Shown: positions 56,401-64,000 of the stretch, piece by piece | Position numbering within the stretch: the first letter of the stretch is position 1 | Layout: the number at the start of each line of letters is the position of its first letter | The notes under the pieces: generated by a model | The model's database searches: none | What the model saw: only the letters and a program-made list of their open reading frames with translations | Told to the model about the DNA's origin: nothing | Assembly: GCA_031002005.1 (NCBI GenBank) | Contig: CM061920.1 | Location: 114,442,095 to 114,506,094 of the forward strand | DNA from: Vandiemenella viatica | Lineage: Eukaryota > Arthropoda > Insecta > Orthoptera > Morabidae | Direction of reading: 5' to 3' | Length of the DNA: 64,000 nucleotides | Program-made: the position numbers and the translations under genes

Positions 56401-56429
56401 ATACCTTATAGAAATAATATAAATAATGA

Positions 56430-57234
56430 TTTTTTTTAGTTAATGAAGTGTGAATACAAGACATGCTAGAACACTCCAATCAACCAGTAATATTATAAAT
56501 CTGTAAGCGAGCTGGATGTGTATTAGAATTTGAAATTGCATCATGCAAAAACTACCACAGCAATTTGGTTGGTGTTTACAAATTTTGTGAACTTATGGTC
56601 AATATTAAAATCTTTGAAAATAGTTTAGGGAGCGTGCATAAACCACATAGCTCCATTTTGGCCTTCTGTTAACCCTCCTCCCATCTACGTAATACCCCAA
56701 CATGGCTTTTGCCTCTACCCCCCCCCCCCCCCCCCCCCCCACGTAGTACGTAGAGTTTTTCCCCTTTGATTCCATTAGACATTTTGCACTGTTTTCTCTT
56801 GTCAGACTATTGCAAATTACATATGGAGATAATTAACTGAGGGAAATAAATATTCACATGATGTTGTGAGTTCTGTTCCTCATTTTAACTGTGAAAAATG
56901 TTATGAAAGGAAAACTACATGGTCTTGGTCAGAACCCCCCCACCCTACCCCCGCGTAGCACAGCATAGCCTTCCAGCCAACCCCTCCCACCCCTGGACCG
57001 AGCCACGTAATTGGTGCACGGTCTCTTATAATTTATGTATACCAAGGAATGTAGCAATAAATTACAATCATTTCAAGATGGTAGAAATATGCAAATCAGA
57101 TCACACTACTACTGTTTCAAGTCTATTTTATTTTTTGATTTCAGTTATTTGTATTTCAGATCTCTGAAAGGTAGAATATTAAAAAATTGAATATGTTAAT
57201 TAAATGTAAAACATATGTAAAATTTAATTTAATT
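56430..57234. other. Intron; 23-base C tract
   Basis: No gene recognised. A pure C run of 23 bases lies at 56718-56740, and C-rich sequence recurs at 56933-56952. The C-run length is likely to be inexact in the assembly. Confidence 0.6.
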
Positions 57235-57405
57235 TCATTGCAATGGAGCTCACGCTCTGGTGGCAATTTCCCTACACACCCAACTTCCCGCTATCCTTCA
57301 CTCACCTACATTTGCCCTCTACAAATCTTAACTTTAAATTCTTTTAACGTTTTCAGTAGGTTATTCATCATTCCCCTTGGTAACTCATTCCAATCCCTGA
57401 CACCC

Positions 57406-58902
57406 TTACCAAAAAAAAGAGAATCTTCCCACACCCTTGTGCCTGAAATCGAGTGCAAGCTTGTGGTCATGGTCATCTTTTCCCTTCCATGAACTACTTT
57501 TCATACCTACTGCAATATCTTTCCATGCCTCATCGCCAGTATACACCCTGTACACTCCGATTACCCTCCTCATCCTCCTCCTGTCTTGCAATGAATTCCA
57601 TTTCAGCTCCTTTATCATATCTGTCACTGATTGCATTCTGTGATAATTCCCAGAAACAAATCTAGCATCCTTTCTTTGCACCTTCTCCAACTCCTGTATT
57701 TGATACTCAAAATGTGGGTCCCATACTGCACCACCATATTCGAGCAATGGTCTCACCAAAGTTTTGTAACCTTATTCCTTTACTTCTCTTGTGCATACCC
57801 TCATCACTCTCTCCAACAAGTGCAGGATTTTGAAACCTTTTCCTACCACCTGTCCAATGTGTCCTGCCCAGTTAGCTTGTTATCAAATGTAATGCCAAGA
57901 TTTTTACATTTCAAGTCTTCAGCAAGCAATTCTTCCCCCACCTTATTTTCATAATTAACCTTTTGTTTTTTATTTGTTTATCTAATTAGCTGACCCTTCT
58001 TCGCATTTATCTTCATCCCATGTTTACCAACCCAACTAGATATCCTGTCCAGATCACCCTGCAACTGTTTACAGTCCTCTTTCATTTTGATCCTTTTATA
58101 CAGCATTATGTCATCTGACAACAATCTGATTTCAGATAGTAAACAATCAACACAATTATTCATTAGAATAATGAATAGCAAAGGTCCCAATATGCTACCC
58201 TGCGGCACTCCCATTTTTACTTCCACTTCCTTTGATACCGTATTTCCTAGACTAACTTTGTTTTCTACATTTTAAAAATTCTTCTACCCAGCAAATCACT
58301 TTCTCATCCACTCCAATAGTTTTTACCTTATTTACTACCATTTTGTGGCTTACTCTGTCAAATGCCTTTGAAAGATTTAGTGCTACACTATTAATTTGGC
58401 CTCCCTTGTCCATTTCATCTGAAATATCTTGCATATATCCCACCAACTGAGATTCGCATGAATTTCCTTGCCTGAACCCATGTTGCCTACTTGAAAACCA
58501 CTTACGTTCCTCACATATATTTCTGATGTGGTTGCATATCAATCTTTCCATTCATTTACCTACCACTGAAGTCAAACTGATTGGCCTGTAATTTTCGACT
58601 CTATTTCTCACCCCTCCTTTAAGTACCGGTACTACTATCGCACTTTTCCAGTCTTGTGGTAAGCAGCAAGTATCCAGACTCAATTTAAATAATATTTCAA
58701 GATAAGGTACAATGTCACACCCGGCTATCTTTAAGATATCTGTAGTAATATTATCTGCACCAGCCCCCTTACGTGTTTTCAGCTTCCTTATTTCCTTCAT
58801 GATTTCTTCAGGATGAATTTCAAATTTTTTAGTTCCTATTGTTAAGCTCTTTCTCCGAATTAGACCTTCCCATTTCTGATTGGTTGTCCCTAATGCTCTC
58901 AC
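57406..58902 (-). pseudogene. LINE reverse transcriptase part, several frames
   Basis: 58902-58552 encodes KGAGADNITTDILKIAG and YRPISLTSVVGK. After a stop, 58551-58252 encodes HGFRQGNSCESQLVGYMQDI and motif A as ALNLSKAFDRVSH, in which the first aspartate is N. 58226-57978 encodes GVPQGSILGPLLFIILMNN and motif C as LSDD where other copies have FADD. 57759-57406 encodes VRPLLEYGGAVWDPH and the C-terminal tail. The stops, frameshifts and motif A change predict no RT activity. Confidence 0.88.
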
Positions 58903-60175
58903 TAAACCAGTTACTTAAAATCTCTGCCTTTTTCAAATCCTCAGTAACTACTTCTCCATCCTTATCTATGAGCATCTCTACACCCTTCCTTCCCCTCAGT
59001 TTCCTGATATAGCCATAGAAATTTCTAGATGCATCAGTCAGTGGTCCTCCTGCACTGACAATACTCATCATAAACCCATCTTTAGCCACTTTCTTTGCTG
59101 TTATTAAATCCTTGTTTAGTTGTTTCAAATATTCCCTACTACCCTTCTGTCTCTTAACTCTGTTATGTTCTCTTCGTACCAACCTCTTTAACCTCCTCAC
59201 TTCCCTATTATAGTACACAGGTTCTCTACTTCTCTTTATTTTCTGCTTTGGAATGAATTTTTCTTCCCCATTTCTTATTATCTCCTTGAACTCTTCCCAC
59301 CTTGACTCTACTGTACTTGTGCCTTCCTTCCATTTGCTGAAATGTTCTCTGAAATATCTCTTCAAATTTGAAATCTGTGCCTTTTTATAATTGTACCTAT
59401 TTCCCCCTTCAATTTTGGCTGCTGGTTTACTGAATCCTCTAATCAGAACTGCTTCATGATCACTTATTCCTTCCATTACTTGACACCCCACGAGGTTATC
59501 ATCAGGCTTCATTAGGAATATATCCAAAATATTTTGCCCCCTAGTGTTTTGCTCTACCACTTGTGTAAATCCTCCTTCCATTATTAAGGTATTTGCAAAT
59601 CTTTGTTCCCGGGTGTTATTAAACTTATTTCCTTCCCAGTTAACACCTGGTAAATTTAAATCCCCACTAATAATGACCATTCTATTCTCACCTCTGAAAT
59701 CTGAGTATGAATTTAATTTCTCCCCAAGAGCCTCACCTTCATCTTTCATTCTTCCACTGCGGTAAGCGGCCAACACCCTGATTTTTTCTTTTTTATTACC
59801 CCAGAAATCTACCCCAAGTAACTCATGGTCTTGATCTATGAATGCCAGTGAACTGTGGTAGTTTTTGCTAACTAGTATGAAGACTCCTCCACCAATTGCT
59901 CCTCTATCTCTGCGGTACACTCTGTAACCATCAGGAAGAACCTCAGTGTCTAGTACGTCTTCTTTTAACCAACTCTCTACCCCAATTATTACTTGTGGTT
60001 CGTGTACCTCTATTAAGTTGATTACTTTGTTCATTATACTTCTACAGTTTACCATTAACACCCTTATTACTGGCTTTATATTTTCAGCATTTATCTCCTC
60101 TGTCCCAGATTTACTCCAGCCAGTTATTGTTTCAGCATCTTCATTTATTTCTTTAAGATCTATGATCTTTCTCAT
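58829..60175 (-). CDS. LINE endonuclease domain and linker (448 codons)
   Basis: The longest real open frame in the window. Residues about 38-245 form an AP-endonuclease-like (EEP) domain. N43 is in MVNCRS, E67 in GVESWL, D172/N174 in SGDLNLPGVNW, and S238-D239-H240 in GISDHEAVLI; all expected catalytic residues are present. The domain nicks target DNA for target-primed reverse transcription. A basic linker follows (REVRRLKRLVRREHNRVKRQ), then the segment that leads into RT (YGYIRKLRGRKG...LIDKDGEVVT). The frame breaks near 58870 by a frameshift, and the RT continues in another frame. Confidence 0.88.
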   Translation of the reverse strand: MRKIIDLKEINEDAETITGWSKSGTEEINAENIKPVIRVLMVNCRSIMNKVINLIEVHEPQVIIGVESWLKEDVLDTEVLPDGYRVYRRDRGAIGGGVFILVSKNYHSSLAFIDQDHELLGVDFWGNKKEKIRVLAAYRSGRMKDEGEALGEKLNSYSDFRGENRMVIISGDLNLPGVNWEGNKFNNTREQRFANTLIMEGGFTQVVEQNTRGQNILDIFLMKPDDNLVGCQVMEGISDHEAVLIRGFSKPAAKIEGGNRYNYKKAQISNLKRYFREHFSKWKEGTSTVESRWEEFKEIIRNGEEKFIPKQKIKRSREPVYYNREVRRLKRLVRREHNRVKRQKGSREYLKQLNKDLITAKKVAKDGFMMSIVSAGGPLTDASRNFYGYIRKLRGRKGVEMLIDKDGEVVTEDLKKAEILSNWFSESIRDNQSEMGRSNSEKELNNRN

Positions 60176-60390
60176 CGTGGATCCAAAATCAGTATCACTT
60201 TGATCATCTGTTTCCGTCTCTTCACCAACAGCCCCTAACCTAAAAAAGGCACAGTCCTGACCCCATCATTACTGGAAATGGGCTCCCTTACTGTTTTAGC
60301 TAACAACTCAGAAAGTACTCCCTTCCCCCTTCTATTTAAATTAAGTAAACTTTTTTGTGCTTTAAGGTCTACTCAGTACGACATTACTGA

Positions 60391-60695
60391 CCATGATATG
60401 AAAGCAAGCAGAAACTCTTTAAAAGGATAGTAGTTTCACAAGCAGTAACAAACTTTTCAGTTCATAATTTCAAACTTTTTTTTTTTTTTTTTAGAAGTTT
60501 ATGTTTTTTCTTTGAAGCAAATAATTGAAAAGCTGTTTTTCCATCTATATCACTTTGTTTTTATAATTAACTGATTGACCAAACTTTTTTTCATCTTTGG
60601 AAACTAAATGTTATCTGTTTCCACAGGAACTATTTAGTTTTTGACCATACTGGTTTACAAGAGTAGTGTAAACAGTATCAGTCCATAGAAATTAA
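60391..60695. other. Spacer
   Basis: AT-rich, with a 15-18 base T run near 60476-60492. Nothing else seen. Confidence 0.4.
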
Positions 60696-60945
60696 ACCGA
60701 GCATGGTGGGTAAGCAGTAATGTTCCGAATTCACATTCGGGAGGACATGGATTCGAATCCCCGTCCGGCTAGCCAGGTTTGTGTTTTCCATCGTTTCTCC
60801 AAATACAACTCCAGGTGAATGCCAAGATGGCTCCTTCAAAAGGCCATGACAACATTCCTTCCAGTCCCTTGCGCTAATTCCTTACCTGCCTCTAATGTCA
60901 TTGACAAGGTGTACAGCCTTAAGAAAAAACTAAACAAGCACAGAA
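60696..60945 (+). mobile_element. tRNA-derived SINE
   Basis: Third copy of the family at 505-760 and 5708-5935. The head is ACCGAGCATGGTGGGTAAGC, with a B-box-like GATTCGAATCCCC (60751-60763). The body has GTTTTCCATCGTTTCTCC, ACTCCAGGTGAATGCC and AAAGGCCATGAC, ending in an A-rich tail near 60925-60950. It sits in the amine oxidase intron, in antisense orientation to the gene. Confidence 0.8.
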
Positions 60946-61575
60946 GAATGAAGTTGCGGGAAACTGCTAATTTTTGTTATAATTATAATTGTTAAAATTA
61001 CTGTTTCTTTTTCAATTGAATTAATAAAAATTAAAAAAAGAAGAAAATTATACATTTTTAATTTCAATTTACCTACAATTTTTGCCATTTCTACTGCCGT
61101 ATCTTTAAGAATAGTAAGCAACAAAAGGAAACAAAGTGAAAAGTAAAGAAAAAGCAATACATTAAAAAACTGTAATAAATGATTCAAAATCTCATGTCCA
61201 GGTAAAATCACAGCACAATTCTCTGAACTGATTCTTGGAACCCTTAGCAAATACCAAGCCAAAGTTTATGCTGGCCACGAACTGTCTCTAAATACATTGC
61301 AAGCAAGAAGTCTGTGTGCTTGTAAGAATCACTTCATAAATCTTAGCAATGATATGCACACACTTTGGGCCTAGAATTAAAGTAATTATTGATCTAAACG
61401 GTAGTCTTGCTCAATAAAAATATTCTTCAAGGATAAAGAAATCTAAAATAAAAATTTATTTCATAAAACTGAAATAAATTATTGTAAGAACAGACACAGT
61501 TTTGTCCAGATTCTAATAGAGAACATCCTACAGCAAAAATTAAAATAAGGATTTTTTTACACAGATTCTATATAC
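60946..61575. other. Intron downstream of the amine oxidase exon
   Basis: AT-rich sequence. A 110-codon minus-strand frame (60930-61262) is mostly low-complexity hydrophobic translation with no splice context; I do not consider it a gene. Confidence 0.5.
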
Positions 61576-61843
61576 CTTCTTTATAAAGTGATACAATTCA
61601 TAACGACAGTACCAAGAACCAACTGTTGGGAAACCAGAGTCAAATCTGTCCATAATACTTCCGAAATGGCCAATGGTCTGACCGCTTGTGTATTGCTGGA
61701 AAGTTTCAAGTTCCAATTCCTTCAACAACTGTGATATGTGCTTCTGAGATGAGCCAATCCACTGACCTCCAACATCAAATGGTTTTTTTTTGCACAACCC
61801 ACAACCTCAAGTTGTACTGTCTGAGTACGCCCACCAATATTTT
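61576..61843 (-). CDS. Flavin amine oxidase (MAO-like), exon in the FAD-binding region
   Basis: A minus-strand exon with acceptor TTTTCTTACAG above 61843 and donor GTATAT below 61576. It encodes NIGGRTQTVQLEV, then PFDVGGQWIGSSQKHISQLL, LELETFQQYTSGQTI, and ends ELYHFIKK. GGRT and FD.GGQW.G are hallmark FAD-domain motifs of monoamine-oxidase-like enzymes. Read literally, the frame breaks in a run of nine A (61782-61790 on the plus strand as T). One more A would give 267 coding bases after the first two and an end in phase 0, which joins exactly to the next exon (IECLASKISW). The break is therefore probably a sequencing error or a recent lesion. The upstream exon with the GxGxxG dinucleotide-binding motif was not found in the window. 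Confidence 0.82.
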
Positions 61844-62639
61844 CTGTAAGAAAATTTATAAATATAAATTAAAAATGCTGATGCAAAGTTTCTATAAAAC
61901 TAACTCAAAGCAGAGGGATGTTAGTAAAGCATAATAAAATGATAAATTGGATCACTAATTCATATGCGAAGGTGATGACGTGAATCAAGACAACTGTTAT
62001 TTGCAGAAAATTACCAACAGAAATATTCATTACCAACATCATCTCCAGTGATAATATACTTCCATAGTTAACTTTTTTCCAACTCCTTCCAGTCACATTT
62101 ATCATAAGCAGCCACTTTAAGCCATTCGTGTTGAAACCTTTGGTGTGATGCGGTTACTTACCAAGACAAGGAGTCTTCCAAAATACTGTAATTTTTTTGT
62201 TATTGCTGCCAATTCAGCTAAGTTTGGTTTATTGTATCCATTCTTTTTATTTTTCATAATGCCCTAAAAAATTTCTATTTTCGTTTCAGGTATTAAAGAA
62301 AACTTTTAAACTCTACCAACAGCATTGTAGAAATGGGATGTCGAGAGAAGTATAGATCTTTTATCTTGTACATTATCATGAGAGTATCCAGAATCCAAGT
62401 TTTCAACCTCTAATATCCTCCACACAAATTTCCATGTCCAATATAATGCTTGATATTTTGACACTTTTTTCAATTTAATGCCTATAAGAAGAAAGATCAG
62501 AAAGTTGTGGAGTTATTTAGACTCACCCTCACATCCATATACTTCTTGTATGAGGGTAAATAGATAGTGTAGCTATGAGGTCCTTGTTATCTCCATCAGT
62601 AGCTGACTTCTAGATGGAACGTTTTGAACATGTAGCTTT
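61844..62639. other. Intron or upstream region, no element recognised
   Basis: No convincing exon for the amine oxidase N-terminus. A short minus-strand stretch near 62075-62145 reads RFQHEWLKVAAYDKCDWKEL and could be a transposase relic, but I cannot place it. Confidence 0.4.
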
Positions 62640-63800
62640 ACACAACTTCTTTAAACTCTGAATGTTTTTATAGATATGTCAACGATATGTTCCTCGTGTG
62701 GCCTTATGGGAAGACGGCCTTAAATGAAATTGGGAACCATCTGAACAACATTCATTCCTAATACCAAATTCATGTAGAAATTGAATGGGGTAGAACGCTT
62801 TATTTCCTACAAGTGCTAGTGTGACAGAAGTAAAATGGAAGTTTAGGGCATGGCGTTTACAGGAAACCAACATACCCTTGATACCTTAATGTTATGAGCT
62901 TCCACCATCCTGCTCAGAAGCGTGAACTGCTGACTACTCTGGTCCATAGGGCAAAGATAGTCTTTTATAATGAACATCTATATGGAGAACTGTAACAATT
63001 GGAAGGGGTATTTCATGCAAATGGATATGGCACTATAAAAATCTGATGTGCAACCAGTGAAAGAAAAAAATAAAACAAAAACAGATGTAAGTGATTGAGA
63101 CAAACTGTGTGCCTTCTTGCAATTCTGTGGAATAGCAACATCGAATATAGCAAGGCTCCTTGACAAATAGAGCATCTGTTCAATTTTTTGTTCTCTGTCT
63201 AACACTGGGCAGTTACCACAATCTCTGAAGGATGATCTGAATCCTCGTGCAACTGGAATCTATAAAATTCCTTGTAAATGCAGTATTAGTTATGTATGAC
63301 AAACTTTAAGAACAATCAAAGAAAGTTGGAAGGAAAATATTCAATATTTTAAAGGCGGACAGAAGGAGAAATCTGCAATGACTCACCATTCCATTGGCAA
63401 ACAGTCATGCGCCATTGATTGACAAAATGACATGCCTTTGCCATGCAGATAATTTTTGGGACAATGGTGTGAAGGAGGCAATAGAGATAAGACTCAATGA
63501 TAACTTATTAGTCGAGTTCATGGCCTTAACTTAAGCCAAACATGGAAGCCAGCAATAAAATTATTGCAAGTCATGCGAGGCCACACAATTTATGATACAG
63601 TAGCAACTCAAACATGTCAGCAAGTTAGAAGTGCCCAGCTGCACATACCCCCCTCCCCCAAGTGCCCTCTTCTTCACTCCCAGTGGCAGCTATATGTAAC
63701 AGACTACTGAGTGGCCGTCTTCAGTGATTTGACTTTGGCTTGGCAAGGAAAGCTGTGCCAGCTTCCGAAACATTGCCCGATGATTAGCATTTGATGCAGC
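62640..63800 (+). pseudogene. Decayed Penelope-like element: RT C-terminal half and GIY-YIG
   Basis: Plus-strand reading gives the RT catalytic region FYRYVNDMFLVWPYG (62670-62715; YVDD has become YVND). It continues with LGHGVYRKPTYP, SFHHPAQKRELLTTLVHRA and VFHANGYG, then the nuclease start ATGIYKIPCKCSISYV (63245-63295). Many stops and frameshifts show it is old. The 3' end contains a stem followed by CCGAAAC (63763-63769), matching the hammerhead-like position in the other PLEs here. It is the same direction as the PLE fragment at 15080 and of a different, older subfamily than the cluster at 22-26 kb. Confidence 0.8.
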
Positions 63801-64000
63801 TAGAATCCAAAGTTATGAATTTGTTTCTTCCTTCTTTCCTCAGACCACTTCAGCCCAGATTTCTTTCCTCTTCTGCCTTAATATCTTCTTTCTAAAGATT
63901 TCTTTTTGCACAGTTTCCTCTTTTTTTTCCAAATCCTCCTTGACCTCAAAGGTAATTGAACATCTTTTTTACCAATCTTTATTATCCTTTTTTAATGTCC
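63801..64000. other. Window end, pyrimidine-rich
   Basis: T/C-rich sequence with no recognisable gene. Confidence 0.4.

Larger units (their letters stand above)
52600..56429 (-). mobile_element. Satellite-bearing element, inverted diverged copy (S3)
   Basis: In reverse complement it begins TCATTATTTATATTATTTC at 56429 (after an A). It matches the left end of S1 through TTTGTCACAAGCC and CTTCATACTTAACC. It ends with the shared tail (52603-52830: AACTGTTTCA, CAGTGACAGTTTGTCG and others) but lacks the last 165 bp including the CTAG end. Satellite monomers fill 52830-54436 and 55577-56400; they are far more diverged than in S1 and show no higher-order unit. A different 189-bp satellite is nested inside (54437-55540). 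Confidence 0.65.
57235..60390 (-). mobile_element. APE-type LINE (CR1/Jockey-like), nearly complete ORF2, inactive
   Basis: The minus strand carries an endonuclease-RT polyprotein from about 60390 down to about 57250, the reference copy for the two split LINE fragments in the duplicated segment. The 5' start of the coding region is uncertain; homology-like reading extends upstream of the first ATG (60175) through a frameshift near 60240. The 3' end is AT-rich (57190-57235). No separate ORF1 was recognised. Confidence 0.85.

Noticed and set aside
60930..61262. 110-codon minus-strand frame with hydrophobic stretches, as a possible membrane-protein exon
   Set aside because: Low-complexity translation of AT-rich DNA, with no convincing splice sites or homology.
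62075..62145. Minus-strand RFQHEWLKVAAYDKCDWKEL as part of the amine oxidase or a transposase
   Set aside because: It does not match the amine oxidase N-terminus (no GxGxxG), it is only about 24 residues long, and it could not be assigned to a transposase family.

Overview
This is an animal nuclear sequence, almost certainly from an insect. It is AT-rich and gene-poor, carries spliced exons with GT/AG borders, and is packed with arthropod-type transposons: Helitron, mariner, piggyBac, hAT MITEs, Penelope-like elements (PLEs), an APE-type LINE, a Ty3/gypsy fragment and satellite DNA. Three copies of a tRNA-derived SINE resemble SINEs I associate with orthopteroid insects, so Polyneoptera is a reasonable guess, not a proof. 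No bacterial genes, operons, CRISPR arrays or free RNA genes are visible.

The only host gene I can support is a flavin-containing amine oxidase (monoamine-oxidase-like) on the minus strand. One exon lies at 61576-61843 (FAD-domain GGRT and FDVGGQW region). The next exon lies at 48865-49021, with a second copy at 27226-27382. The two join in phase and match consecutive parts of the family. Most of the window from about 16 kb upward is therefore intron or 3' flank filled by repeats.

Layout: 1-3401 Helitron with a nested SINE and hAT MITE; 3.5-5.3 kb gypsy pol remnant (minus); 5.7 kb SINE; 6478-8427 mariner, broken by an insert that itself holds a hAT MITE; 8.76-9.8 kb truncated satellite-bearing element; 9972-11752 piggyBac; 13.4-14.5 kb unknown coiled-coil ORF; 15.1-15.8 kb PLE tail; 16.2-21.1 kb satellite element with a 1,336-bp higher-order repeat; 21.4-27.1 kb LINE split by a head-to-head PLE cluster; 27.2 kb amine oxidase exon; 28.5-29.7 kb PLE foldback carrying a LINE insertion; 30520-31519 a gap of exactly 1,000 N.

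The sequence after the gap restarts at the equivalent of position 16279 and repeats everything up to 30519 (copy 2 = 31520-51530). I read this as two overlapping contigs, probably two haplotypes, placed end to end without merging. They differ by a 7.8-kb LTR element (only in copy 2), a 0.63-kb LINE (only in copy 1) and one satellite higher-order unit. Beyond 51530 follow a G-quadruplex-like tract, an inverted and diverged satellite element with a second 189-bp satellite inside it (52.6-56.4 kb), a nearly complete LINE (57.2-60.4 kb), a SINE, the amine oxidase exon and a decayed PLE.

The most interesting non-host structures are the satellite-bearing element with Helitron-like ends, its 8-monomer higher-order repeat, the PLE head-to-head cluster with hammerhead-like motifs, and a pol-less LTR element with evenly spaced palindromes. 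All element names rest on reading conserved motifs by eye; no database search was possible.
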